Part shown: positions 7,978-16,805 of the stretch, piece by piece
Layout: each line of letters starts with the position of its first letter
Numbering within the stretch: the stretch's first letter is position 1
Origin: Lujinxingia vulgaris
GTDB taxonomy: Bacteria > Myxococcota_A > Bradymonadia > Bradymonadales > Bradymonadaceae
DNA length: 64,000 bases
Assembly (NCBI RefSeq): GCF_007997015.1
Contig: NZ_VOSM01000002.1
Coordinates: 794,882-858,881, forward strand
Reading direction: 5' to 3'
Translations under genes and position numbers: made by a program
Notes under the pieces: model-generated
Told to the model about the DNA's origin: nothing
Databases searched by the model: none
What the model saw: only the letters and a program-made list of their open reading frames with translations

Positions 7978-10878
7978 TTAAGGGGCGAGTTGCAGCTCGA
8001 CGACCGGGTCGTCGAAGGCCCCGGCGGGTAGATAGCGCAGTTTGGGGAGCAAGGCGTTGGGGGAGTTGACCCAGAGCATCGCGGGGTTGTCATCGCCACT
8101 GGCGGCGAAGACGAGCTGTCGGGGGGACGTGCGGTTGATGCTCGCGGCGTTGATATCTTCAAAACGCCCGGGCAGCGTCACAGGCCCGAAGGTATACGAG
8201 AAGTAGGTGCCGCTGAAGCTGAACTCACCGACGACCGTTGCGCCCTCATCGTCCTGCCAGGTTGTGACGAAGCGCGAGGCGCTGGCCGGGTGATGCAGGC
8301 CCTGTGCGCCGGCCGGGATGGCGTTGAGCAGCACAGGTTGAGGCGACTCCGCGCTCAGGTCGATGCCGTAGGTCAGCGCGCACTCGCGGCAGTCGCTGTC
8401 GTAGGCGTTGAAGATCAGGATGCTCCCGCTCTGCGAGGACTCCCAGATGTGGTCGATGCCCGAGAAGACGGTGGTCACGTCCACGTCCGGGTCGATGCGG
8501 ATCTGGGAGATGCGCCAGCGGCCGGTGTCACCAAACGCCTGCTGGGTGGCGACGTAGCTGCCGGGGGCGTCGACACCATCTTCGACAATGTTGATCGAGC
8601 GCAATGCGGCGCCGACATTTCGCTCAAAGAGGAAGGTGTCGTTGACCAGATCGTAGACCCCGAAGGACTCGGTCTGGCCGGGGGCGTCGGTCAGAAAGCT
8701 CACGAAGCGGCCGCTGGGGCTGACGCGCAGACCGTGGGGGTTGATGGTGGCAGGGATGTCCAGCGCTGCTGCAGCCGAGGCGTCGGCCGTGGGAGCGCGG
8801 TGCAGGGTGCGGGTGCCGTCATCGCCTTCAGTCATGAAGATGATCTCGCGTGCCGACGGGGTGTCCAGGGGCAGGAAGGGGTTGGAGTCGAGTCCGCGCT
8901 CGCTGCCGTCGGGCGATCCGTCGGCATCGGCGTCGCCGGTCCAGGTGTTTTTGAGGCCGTTGTTCGACGAGTCCCGGGGGAAGGGATCGTAGCGGTCGGC
9001 GATGCCATCACCGTCGGTGTCAGGGTCATCGCCGTCGGGGGTGCCGTCGTTATCGGCGTCCATCGACATGTCGATGGTCTGCGGGTCGGCGCCATCTTCG
9101 CCGGGGATGATGAGCACATCGGAGCCGTTGATGATGCGGTCGCCGTCGATGTCGTCGTCGCACACATCACCAAATCCGTTGCCGTCGAGGTCCAGCTGAT
9201 CGGCGTTGGCGCTGGTGGGGCAGTTGTCGAGGAGGTCGCCCACGCCGTCTTCGTCGGCATCGATCGCCGCGGTGATCGGGTGGCAGCTGAAGTAGAGCTC
9301 GCGCACCTCAATCTGGTCCGGCGCATCTTCGGGGCGGCCCACGACGCCCAGCCCTAGCGCGCGGGGCAGGACGTAAACCTGCACGCCGGTCAGCCCCTCA
9401 AAGAGCTCGGGGATGTCGTAGTCCGCCCGACGCTGGAAGCTCGACCCGTTGATCTTCGCGGCGCGGCCGTTGTTGCGATCGAAGATGTAGAGCTGGTCGG
9501 CAGCTGCCGGGAAGGCGATGGGATCGAAGTTCGAGATGTCTTCGGCGAGGTCTTCCTCGCCGACCACCGGAACGGCCGGCCAGGTGGAGGGGATCGTGGT
9601 GCGAGTGACCGATGAGGTGCCGCCGTTCGGGGAGATCCCGGCCGTGCTCACCTCGCGCGTAGCGCTGTCGAATTGGGCGATCACCGCACGATCGTAAGGC
9701 GTGGGGATCACCTGGTAAGGCGCGCTGGCGTCGAGGTCGGAGACCGAGCCCGTGAGGCTCACGCGACCATCGCGCTGGATTTGAAGGAGGAAAAGAGAGC
9801 TGCTGTCCGGGGTGGTGCCCAGGCCGACGACAACGCCAGAGGGCATCATCATTGCGCTCATTGTGCTGAGGTTGGCGCCGAAGGGCGTCTCCGGGCCGAA
9901 GGCGCCATCGGGCATCACCGTGAGCCAGCTGCCGGACTTGCGATCCGAGAGGGGGCTGTGGCCCGGGCTGATCAGCGTGTAGCGCCCGCCGACCTGGGTC
10001 ACCGAGCGGGAGACGCCCGCGTAAGCAAGGTCGGCGTACTCGCTCCAGGTGCTCGCTGCGCGGTCGAGCACGGCTGCGGTCGAGGCACGGGTCGGATCGT
10101 CGCTGTTGCTCAGCAGGACAAGCTGACGATCGTAGATCGCCTGCGGCACGCTGAGTTGGCCCGGGGGCAGGGCGACGCGCGGGTAGATGATCAGGCCGTC
10201 TGTAGCGTCGGGGTGACAGGTGGGCTCGTCGCTGCAGGCGTCGCCCAGCCCGTCGCCGTTGCTGTCGAGCTGGGTCGGGTTGACGTCATCAGGACAGTTG
10301 TCGATGGCGTCGGTGACGCCGTCATCGTCGCTGTCGACAAGGCAGGCGCGATCGAGTCGGACGTCGCTGTTGCCGGCGGCCAGGCCAGATTGCTGCAGGT
10401 ACACACAGCTCAAATCGTCGCGGCCCACATTGTGGGCGTCGCAGCTCTGGCGATCATCGCACGAGGGCACGCAGAGGTTCTCGGCGCCGACCTCCGAGCA
10501 GAAGAACCCTGTGGAGCAGGCATCTTCGTCGCTGAAATCGCAGGGCGTCAGGCAAACGTTGCTGCGGCAGACCCCATTGCCGGCGCACTCATCGTCGCTC
10601 GCGCAGACGCTTCCCGGCTCGCCATCGCCCGGGGGCACGTCAGTGTCGCCACCGTCGGGATCTTCGGCGTCGATGTCGCTGTCGCTGTCGACATCCGCGC
10701 CGACGTCGGTGCCGGTGTCTCCGGGGAGGTCGGTGTCGTCGAGCAGGCCGGTTTCACCCGCGGTGAAGCCGTCGAAATCCATCATGCAGCCGGTCGATGT
10801 GCTGCACAGAAGAAGGAGGGCGAGCGCGGTCAGGCCGGGAGCCTGGCGAGCGCGTCGGAGCGTCGAGACGTTCTTCAT
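7978..10878 (-). CDS. Large lipoprotein with thrombospondin type 3 calcium-binding repeats
   Basis: A 966-residue lipoprotein. The lipobox is STGC at about 28-31, followed by an Asp/Gly-rich linker (about 35-85) and a Cys-rich module (CASDDECAGNGVC..., about 92-175) like those in myxobacterial secreted proteins. Thrombospondin type 3 repeats appear as DSDDDGVTDAIDNCPDD...DSNGDGLGDAC near 180-215 and as another run near 540-650 (DADEDGVGDLLDNCP..., then several DxDxDG loops). The rest looks like beta-propeller or TolB-like strands around the repeats. Expected location: outer membrane or cell surface, with Ca-dependent folding. It is preceded by a 273-bp divergent gap and followed by 163 bp containing no hairpin with a T-run. 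Function unknown; surface adhesion or substrate binding is speculation. Confidence 0.85.
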   Translation of the reverse strand: MKNVSTLRRARQAPGLTALALLLLCSTSTGCMMDFDGFTAGETGLLDDTDLPGDTGTDVGADVDSDSDIDAEDPDGGDTDVPPGDGEPGSVCASDDECAGNGVCRSNVCLTPCDFSDEDACSTGFFCSEVGAENLCVPSCDDRQSCDAHNVGRDDLSCVYLQQSGLAAGNSDVRLDRACLVDSDDDGVTDAIDNCPDDVNPTQLDSNGDGLGDACSDEPTCHPDATDGLIIYPRVALPPGQLSVPQAIYDRQLVLLSNSDDPTRASTAAVLDRAASTWSEYADLAYAGVSRSVTQVGGRYTLISPGHSPLSDRKSGSWLTVMPDGAFGPETPFGANLSTMSAMMMPSGVVVGLGTTPDSSSLFLLQIQRDGRVSLTGSVSDLDASAPYQVIPTPYDRAVIAQFDSATREVSTAGISPNGGTSSVTRTTIPSTWPAVPVVGEEDLAEDISNFDPIAFPAAADQLYIFDRNNGRAAKINGSSFQRRADYDIPELFEGLTGVQVYVLPRALGLGVVGRPEDAPDQIEVRELYFSCHPITAAIDADEDGVGDLLDNCPTSANADQLDLDGNGFGDVCDDDIDGDRIINGSDVLIIPGEDGADPQTIDMSMDADNDGTPDGDDPDTDGDGIADRYDPFPRDSSNNGLKNTWTGDADADGSPDGSERGLDSNPFLPLDTPSAREIIFMTEGDDGTRTLHRAPTADASAAAALDIPATINPHGLRVSPSGRFVSFLTDAPGQTESFGVYDLVNDTFLFERNVGAALRSINIVEDGVDAPGSYVATQQAFGDTGRWRISQIRIDPDVDVTTVFSGIDHIWESSQSGSILIFNAYDSDCRECALTYGIDLSAESPQPVLLNAIPAGAQGLHHPASASRFVTTWQDDEGATVVGEFSFSGTYFSYTFGPVTLPGRFEDINAASINRTSPRQLVFAASGDDNPAMLWVNSPNALLPKLRYLPAGAFDDPVVELQLAP

Positions 10879-11151
10879 GGTAGGCCGGGAGTGGGGTGCT
10901 CGAACGGGGCTTGAGCGCGTGTGAGCGCGCCCCGCGCGGGCGTTTATGGAGTCGGGGAGACGTTAACACAACGCAAAAAAACTTTGCAACTAAGTCCCTC
11001 TTTACCGGCCACCGAAGCGGGGGTCTGGGACCCCGACGCAAAAGGTTGCGAATTCTAGCGATAACAGGGTGTGGTCGGGGCGGTGGCCCTCGTGTGCGCT
11101 GTGCTGGCCAGGGGAGACTGCAAGAAGTTCAATCTTATCAAGGGGAAAGCG

Positions 11152-11598
11152 ATGCGAGGTGTGATGCGTAGGATCTGGGGAGGGCACCGTCGGGATCGTC
11201 GACCGAAAGCGGTTGTCCTGAGTGCTGCGGCGCAAACGCGGAGGGCGGAGCTTGTGATCTGGTTCTCACCGGGCAGCGAGCGGCCGCCGGGGAGAGTGGG
11301 GGATTTATGGTGGCATCGGCCGCTGAGCCTTGACGAGTTGGCGCTCGTGCTGCGTTTTGTGGCGCGCGACGTTCCCACGCCCGAGGTTCATTGCGTGATG
11401 TGGCATCCTTCGCGATGGGCACCTTCGCCGCGAGGGCTGGCGGCGGCCCTGGCCGCGGGGCTGGGAGGGCGCGAGGGCGTCGCGCTCACGCTTGTGGCGC
11501 GGGAAGGTTGGGGGCGCTGGTATGCGAGCCTCAAACGCGAACTTCATCGCGCGGGGGTTGCCGTGGAAGATGCTCGTGACCAAAACACGGACGAGTGA
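11152..11598 (+). CDS. Hypothetical protein
   Basis: A 148-residue protein of unrecognised family. It is Arg-rich at the N-terminus (MRGVMRRIWGGHRRDRR) and then has alternating strand/helix-like sequence (AELVIWFSPGS, LDELALVLRFVARDV, VALTLVAREGWG). No catalytic motif or membrane segment was seen. The ATG at 11152 is chosen because AGGGGAAAG (11141-11149) sits just upstream; a longer frame opens at 11071 but lacks a site. It stands between a divergent lipoprotein and the glyoxalase II-like gene, 78 bp upstream of the latter and in the same orientation. Coding potential looks plausible but is not proven. Confidence 0.5.
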   Translation: MRGVMRRIWGGHRRDRRPKAVVLSAAAQTRRAELVIWFSPGSERPPGRVGDLWWHRPLSLDELALVLRFVARDVPTPEVHCVMWHPSRWAPSPRGLAAALAAGLGGREGVALTLVAREGWGRWYASLKRELHRAGVAVEDARDQNTDE

Positions 11599-11676
11599 GA
11601 AGCCTCGATAGAAGCGGGCCCGGCGCGTGAATAGGCGCGGGAAATGCCTGGCGGACCTCCAATCAGGGAGATGATG

Positions 11677-12504
11677 ATGACGGTACGGATTGAGACGATC
11701 GCAAGCACTGTGAGCGACAACTACTTCTACGCGTTGGCCGACAGCCACGGGCGCGCGGCGTTGATCGACCCGGTGGATGTCGACGCGGCGGTCGCGCGGA
11801 TCCGCGAGCTGGGGTGGGATCTGCAGTGGGTGATCAATACCCACTGGCACCCCGACCATGTGGCCGGCAATGCGGGAGTGCTAAAGGCGTTTCCCGAGGC
11901 TCAGGTGGTCGGGCCTGCGGGTGACCGCGCGCGCATCGACGGGCAGTTTTCCTCCACGCCTCGCGGCGGGGTCGAGGTTGAGATGCGGGGCGGCGAAACG
12001 CTACGCGTGGGCGAGCTCGAGTTGCAGGTTCTCGATACGCCCGGACACACCGAAGGGCATGTGAGCCTTCTGATCGACGAGCACCTCTTCAGCGGGGATG
12101 TGATCTTCTCCGGAGGGGCCGGCCACTGCCGCGCCGGCGGCGACCTGGGTACTCATTTTGCGACCTTTCATGAGGTGCTCGGGACGCTGCCCGATGCCAC
12201 GCTCTTTTACCCGGGGCATGACTACACGGAGCGAAACTGTGAGTTCATTCTCTCGATTGAGCCGGAACATCGCGAGGCGAAGGCGGTGTTAGAGCAGGCG
12301 AAGGCTCTTAAGCCCCGCGAGCGCTTCGTCAGCACGCTGGGCGTGGAGCGGTCTTATAACCCCTTTATGCGACTTGCGGATCCGGGCTTGCGTCAGGCGC
12401 TTTCGTCGCGCTACGGGGAGGCGATTGAGGCTGCCCGGGCGCAGTCCGACGATGAAGACGAGGCGGTGTTTCGCTGCCTGCGCGCGTTGCGCGACCGCTG
12501 GTAA
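11677..12504 (+). CDS. gloB: Metallo-beta-lactamase-fold hydrolase, glyoxalase II-like
   Basis: A 275-residue binuclear metal hydrolase resembling hydroxyacylglutathione hydrolase, which hydrolyses S-D-lactoylglutathione-type thioesters in the methylglyoxal pathway. Metal ligands seen: THWHPDH (His56, His58, Asp60, His61), PGHTEGH (His124), SGD (Asp141) and PGHDYT (His near 188). The C-terminal helical part contains ERSYNPFMR, the counterpart of the substrate-binding region that marks the GloB family rather than other beta-lactamase-fold enzymes. Three ATGs lie in tandem at 11671-11679. The last (11677) is chosen because AGGGAG ends six bases before it. It begins a plus-strand cluster with a TlpA-like thioredoxin 19 bp downstream. 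Thiol substrate unproven. Confidence 0.85.
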   Translation: MTVRIETIASTVSDNYFYALADSHGRAALIDPVDVDAAVARIRELGWDLQWVINTHWHPDHVAGNAGVLKAFPEAQVVGPAGDRARIDGQFSSTPRGGVEVEMRGGETLRVGELELQVLDTPGHTEGHVSLLIDEHLFSGDVIFSGGAGHCRAGGDLGTHFATFHEVLGTLPDATLFYPGHDYTERNCEFILSIEPEHREAKAVLEQAKALKPRERFVSTLGVERSYNPFMRLADPGLRQALSSRYGEAIEAARAQSDDEDEAVFRCLRALRDRW

Positions 12505-12523
12505 CCCCCATGAGCAGGACCCC

Positions 12524-13087
12524 ATGTTCGACCGACAATTACGATGGATCATTGTGGCAGCGCTCGTGGCGCTGATCGCCGGAGTGGGCGGCTCATCGTG
12601 GTATTTTTATCGCGATCCGGGCCTTGTGGACGCGGTGGTGGCCCTGGAAGGTCAGTGGGTCGACCGGGCCGCGCCGGGCTTTGAGCTGCCCGACCGCCAG
12701 GGGCAGATGCACAACCTCTCGCGCTATCAGGGGCAGGTCGTCTTTTTGAACTTCTGGGCGAGTTTTTGTGAGCCCTGCCGAAAAGAGATGCCCTCGATGG
12801 AGGCGCTGGTGCGCCAGTACCGCGACCAGGGCATGGTGATGGTGGCGGTAAGCCTCGACGCGGAATGGGGCGAGGTGGACGGGTTTATGCAGGAATTTCT
12901 GCCCGGCCAGCGCAGCGCGATGACGGTGCTGCTGGACTCCGAGAATCAGGTCAGTCGCCTCTACGGCACCGAGATGATCCCGGAGACCTACATCATCGAT
13001 CGCGACGGCACGGTCATCGCCCGCTTCGTCGGCGATTACGACTGGACTCGCCCCGAAGTTCGCCAGCTCATTGAGGCCCTGTTATGA
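12524..13087 (+). CDS. Membrane-anchored TlpA/ResA-like thioredoxin
   Basis: A 187-residue protein. One N-terminal membrane helix (about 8-28) anchors a periplasmic thioredoxin fold of the AhpC-TSA/Redoxin type. The active site is CEPC (Cys82, Cys85) in [15 protein letters not shown], and the cis-Pro loop is in [12 protein letters not shown]. Proteins of this kind reduce apocytochrome c or other exported disulphides, or act in thiol stress. It starts at the ATG at 12524 and overlaps the next gene by ATGA, so the two are probably translationally coupled. Together with the upstream glyoxalase II-like enzyme this suggests a thiol-related unit, but no cytochrome c maturation gene lies nearby. Confidence 0.87.
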   Translation: MFDRQLRWIIVAALVALIAGVGGSSWYFYRDPGLVDAVVALEGQWVDRAAPGFELPDRQGQMHNLSRYQGQVVFLNFWASFCEPCRKEMPSMEALVRQYRDQGMVMVAVSLDAEWGEVDGFMQEFLPGQRSAMTVLLDSENQVSRLYGTEMIPETYIIDRDGTVIARFVGDYDWTRPEVRQLIEALL

Positions 13088-14145
13088 GCAGCGCTTCCAC
13101 GACGCTTATGATGTGCGGGATGCTGGTGATGGCCTTATGCCCGGCGGTGAGCGCGGAGGAGCCGGCGCGGCTGACCGAGCAGTCCGAGCTTGACGCGATC
13201 TGCGCGTACAGCGCACCGCAGATGCCGCAGGATGCCACGCTTAAGGAGGCGGCTGCCGAGGAGCTCCAGACCGAGGCCGCCGACCCTGGCGAGGCGCGCG
13301 GGGAAGGGCGCTGCCCGGACGAGGCGCATACCCACTATTATCAGGAGCGGCGCGAGATTGTGCACCGGCTCTATGAGCTCGACATCTACGGGGTCGATGC
13401 GTCGTCGCTGGGCTATGATCGGGTCAGCGGGCTGCTCAGCGTGAGTGGTTTTCGCTACCACCCGGTGGTTGGCGCGAGCGATACGCTGCGTTTTCGCAAC
13501 GAATGCGTGCTCTACTTCGAGGTTGACGAGGATCAGGTTGAGGACGTGATGACACGCGCGGCGATGGGGGAGGTGTTTCTGCGCGTGGAGGTGTTGCTGG
13601 CCGCCCATGACGACTATGAGCGGGCGTTCTGTGGCGAGGGTGAAGAGGGGCAGCGCGTGGTGGAGGGCGATCTTCTGCGTGCCGAGCTGGTCGACGCCAG
13701 CGAGGGTGTGCTGGCCACCTACCGCACCGAATTTGGTCACCAGTGGCATCTTCAGCAGCGCGCGCTGGCCAGCGCCGGGCAGGCGCGTGGTGAGCGCGCC
13801 GCGCCGGAGGTAGAGGTCAGTGACCTGATGTGGTGGGCCGATGAGGCCCCGCTGGAAGATGAGACCACCGCGCAAGAAGACGCCACCTGGCGAGGGCGTG
13901 TGGAGCGTGCAGTTTACCCCTGCTACGTGCGTGCGCTTGCCGAGAACCGCTCACTCCAGGGGGCGGTGGTGCTGAAGATGGCTCTTGATGGCTCGGAGCA
14001 GGGAGCGCAGGTGCTGCTCGACACCCTGCAGCGACCCACGCTTCAGGGTTGCATCCGCGAGCGTGTCGGGGAGCTGGCCGCGCGTGAGGATCTTCCCGCC
14101 GAGGCCGATGCCCTCAAGGTGACGGTGCTGATGCGGCGACGCTGA
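13084..14145 (+). CDS. Secreted protein with AgmX/PglI-like C-terminal domain
   Basis: A 353-residue protein with a signal peptide (cleavage near VSA-EE at about 24). The middle is acidic and unrecognised. The last about 85 residues have the pattern of the TonB-C-like/AgmX domain seen in Myxococcota: [17 protein letters not shown], then [11 protein letters not shown], then CIRERV, with the two Cys flanking the repeat-like strands. That domain is associated with gliding and envelope proteins, but here the function is unknown. The start overlaps the TlpA-like gene's stop (ATGA), and the Cys-containing exported product could be a client of that thioredoxin (inference). Confidence 0.7.
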   Translation: MSSASTTLMMCGMLVMALCPAVSAEEPARLTEQSELDAICAYSAPQMPQDATLKEAAAEELQTEAADPGEARGEGRCPDEAHTHYYQERREIVHRLYELDIYGVDASSLGYDRVSGLLSVSGFRYHPVVGASDTLRFRNECVLYFEVDEDQVEDVMTRAAMGEVFLRVEVLLAAHDDYERAFCGEGEEGQRVVEGDLLRAELVDASEGVLATYRTEFGHQWHLQQRALASAGQARGERAAPEVEVSDLMWWADEAPLEDETTAQEDATWRGRVERAVYPCYVRALAENRSLQGAVVLKMALDGSEQGAQVLLDTLQRPTLQGCIRERVGELAAREDLPAEADALKVTVLMRRR

Positions 14146-14287
14146 CATCGCCGTGCGCGCTCAAGCCAGGGCGGTTGGAAGTGACCACGACACCCGCGCT
14201 GTGGTAAGCCCTCCCTGATAGTTCGCTTTACGATGGTGTTGGTAAGGGGCGCTCGCTAAGGGGCTCTCCACGATGTGAAAGAGCGCG

Positions 14288-15067
14288 ATGCTGAAGCGCG
14301 GTATTGAAAGAGTGGGGGAGAAGGTCATCGGGGCGATCGAAGAGATCGGTCAGCTGACGACGATGCTGGTCTCGGCCGTCGTGTGGATGTTTCGACCACC
14401 ATTTCGTGTGCGCGTCGTTTTTCAGAGCTTTGAGTCGGTGGGGGTGGGGAGCCTCTTTATCGTGCTGCTCACCGGTCTTTTTGCGGGGCTGGTGCTGGCG
14501 TACCAGTCCGATATGGCGTTTCGGATGTTTAATGCCGAGACGTTGGTGGGGGCGACCGTTGCGATCAGTCTTCTGCGCGAGCTCGGGCCGGTGTTTACCG
14601 GGCTGATGGTCGCCGGCCGCACCGGCAGCGCGATGACCACCGAGCTTGGTACGATGCGGGTGACCGAGCAGATCGACGCGATGGCGGTGATGGCCGTCAA
14701 CCCCATTCAGTACCTGGTGATGCCGCGCATTCTCGCCACCACGCTGATGGTGCCGGTGCTCAACATGCTCTTTAACTTCGTGGGCATCGGCGCGGCGTAT
14801 TTGCTGTCGGTGGAGGTGATGAACTCCGACCCGGGGATCTTCCTGCACCACATCACGCGCTTTATCACCGCTCAGGATTTTCTGTTCAGCACCATCAAGG
14901 CGGCGAGCTTCGGGCTGATCATCGGGCTTGTGGGGTGTTACAAGGGGTTCTACGCCTCGGGTGGGGCCAAGGGTGTGGGTGAGGCGACGACCTCGTCGGT
15001 GGTGACCAGCAGTATTTCTATTTTGCTGGTAGACTACGCGTTGACCGTGTCGATGTGGTCACTTTGA
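14288..15067 (+). CDS. mlaE: MlaE-family ABC lipid transporter permease
   Basis: A 259-residue inner-membrane permease of the Mla/MCE lipid transport system, which moves phospholipids between the inner and outer membranes. Family segments seen: GLFAGLVLAYQ, LLRELGPVFTGLMVAGRTGSA (the conserved amphipathic region), LGTMRVTEQIDAM and PRILATTLMVPVL. The final segment has five or so membrane passes. The MCE-domain gene follows after 43 bp, so they form one operon. No MlaF-type ATPase lies between or beside them. A 142-bp gap precedes the gene; the upstream ribosome-binding site is weak (GAAAGAG). Confidence 0.93.
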   Translation: MLKRGIERVGEKVIGAIEEIGQLTTMLVSAVVWMFRPPFRVRVVFQSFESVGVGSLFIVLLTGLFAGLVLAYQSDMAFRMFNAETLVGATVAISLLRELGPVFTGLMVAGRTGSAMTTELGTMRVTEQIDAMAVMAVNPIQYLVMPRILATTLMVPVLNMLFNFVGIGAAYLLSVEVMNSDPGIFLHHITRFITAQDFLFSTIKAASFGLIIGLVGCYKGFYASGGAKGVGEATTSSVVTSSISILLVDYALTVSMWSL

Positions 15068-15110
15068 AGTCGGTGGTAAAGAAGATGGCTCGGATAGAGG
15101 CGGTAACGCG

Positions 15111-16667
15111 ATGAAGTTAGCCGATGTAATGACGCCTTTTAAGGTGGGGCTGCTGGTGATCGCCGGGGTGGCCGCCACCGTCGTGATGGTGACGCTGCTC
15201 AGCGGCGATATGGACATGGATGCCGAGGAGGCCAGGCGCTATTACGCCCACTTTGACGACGTGACCGGTCTGGCGGTGAAGTCGCGCATTCAGATGGCGG
15301 GCATCCCGGTGGGCACGATCGATGCGATTCGCCTCGATGGCAGCCGCGCCCGGGTGGAAGTGTCGGTGCGGGGCGATGTGGTGCTCTACGAGGGGCAGCT
15401 CAACCCCGACGGGCTCGACACCAACGGCGCGGCGCTCGCCAAGCGTCAGGCCAGCCTCATTGGCGACTATTATCTGGAGCTGACCCCGGGCACTGAGGGG
15501 CGGGTGCTGGAGAACGGCGACCCGATCCGCAACATCATCAAAGATGTGGGGCCCGATGAACTCTTTGAGCGCCTCAACGACATCACCAAAGATATTCAGC
15601 AGGTAACCAACTCGCTGGCCACGGTGTTTGGAGGCGAAGACGCCCAGCGCAGCATCCAGCAGATGCTCGACGATATGCAGAACGTGCTGGCGACGCTCAA
15701 TCAGTTCGTTGCCACCAACAGCGTCAAGCTCGACCAGCTGGTGACCGACGCCTCCAATATCGGCCGCGACATCAGCTTTTTGACTGCGCGGGGGTCGGAG
15801 TCCATCGACACGATTCTTCGGGATACCGAGGCGATTGTGCAGGAGGTGCGCTACATCATCGGGCAGTCCACCACCGATGTGCAGGCGGGCCTGGGTACGA
15901 TGCAGGGCACGCTGGCAAGGCTGCAGCGCACGTTGGACTCGCTCAACTACAGTCTGCAGAACGTTCAGGACATCACCGAGAAGATCAATGAAGGTGAGGG
16001 GACCGTCGGGGAGCTCATCAACAACCCCACGATCGCCTACCGCACCGAGCAGATCCTCGATGATGCCGGCGACTTCTTAGGACGGGTGACGCGCCTGCGC
16101 ACGATTGTGGAGCTGCGCAGCGAGTACCACCTTCAGAATCAGCAGCTCAAAAACGTGTTCGGGCTGCGGCTGGAGCCCAACGAAGACAAGTATTACATGT
16201 TTGAGTTTGTCGATGACTTTCGCGGCTCCACCTCGGTGGTGACCGAGCGGGTCAATACGACCGACCCCTCCGTGGATGACGCGCTCTACCAGGAGACGCG
16301 CACCACTACGACCGATGAGTTTAAGTTCAGCCTTGTGCTGGGCCGCTCTTTCCAGGCGTCGGACTGGCTGCGCCTGGGCGGGCGTTTCGGGATCATCGAG
16401 AGCACCGGCGGAATCGGGGCGACCGTGGGGCTGTTCCCCGACAGGCGGCTGGAAGTTCAGACCGACCTCTTTGACTTCAGCGCCGCCGAGAATCCTCGCC
16501 TGCGAGCCTACGGCACCTACCGCTTTCTGGAGTTTGCCTACATCTCGGGCGGCATTGACGACGTGATCAACCCCGACCGGCGAGATTACTTCATCGGGGC
16601 CGGGATTCGCTTTGATGATGAAGACCTCAAGGCGTTGCTGACGACCACCGGTGTGCCCACGCCTTGA
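15111..16667 (+). CDS. MCE/MlaD-domain protein with C-terminal barrel-like region
   Basis: A 518-residue protein. An N-terminal membrane helix (FKVGLLVIAGVAATVVM, about 10-27) is followed by one MCE domain (about 40-135; YYAHFDDVTGLAVKSRIQMAGIPVG...), which forms the lipid-conducting ring. A long helical, coiled-coil-like region (about 145-320; repeated Gln/Asn/Asp heptads) follows. The last about 180 residues alternate strands with aromatic ends (YYMFEFVDDFRG, FKFSLVLGRSF, LRAYGTYRF, RDYFIGAGIRF), suggesting a small outer-membrane beta structure. This could bridge inner and outer membranes in one chain, unlike MlaD (about 180 residues). It is paired with MlaE upstream. The barrel-like end is inferred from strand patterning only. 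Confidence 0.88.
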   Translation: MKLADVMTPFKVGLLVIAGVAATVVMVTLLSGDMDMDAEEARRYYAHFDDVTGLAVKSRIQMAGIPVGTIDAIRLDGSRARVEVSVRGDVVLYEGQLNPDGLDTNGAALAKRQASLIGDYYLELTPGTEGRVLENGDPIRNIIKDVGPDELFERLNDITKDIQQVTNSLATVFGGEDAQRSIQQMLDDMQNVLATLNQFVATNSVKLDQLVTDASNIGRDISFLTARGSESIDTILRDTEAIVQEVRYIIGQSTTDVQAGLGTMQGTLARLQRTLDSLNYSLQNVQDITEKINEGEGTVGELINNPTIAYRTEQILDDAGDFLGRVTRLRTIVELRSEYHLQNQQLKNVFGLRLEPNEDKYYMFEFVDDFRGSTSVVTERVNTTDPSVDDALYQETRTTTTDEFKFSLVLGRSFQASDWLRLGGRFGIIESTGGIGATVGLFPDRRLEVQTDLFDFSAAENPRLRAYGTYRFLEFAYISGGIDDVINPDRRDYFIGAGIRFDDEDLKALLTTTGVPTP

Positions 16668-16805
16668 TGGCGTTTTGAGACCCGCGTGGATGTTGCGCCT
16701 GCGGCCCCGAGCGTAGCCGGTGATGCCTGTGATGAGCATCCGTCGGCATGAGCTGACCAATGCTGCGTAAGGTACGCCCCGGTGAGGGGACGCGTGGGAG
16801 ACGGT

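Noticed and set aside
9673..10914. A 413-codon plus-strand frame opposite the calcium-repeat lipoprotein.
   Set aside because: Shadow of Asp/Gly-rich codons, which read as Val/Ala/Ser-rich sequence on the other strand.
11020..11034. GGGGTC-TGG-GACCCC hairpin between the lipoprotein and the hypothetical gene.
   Set aside because: No T-run and in a divergent gap, so it is not a terminator; no support for an operator.
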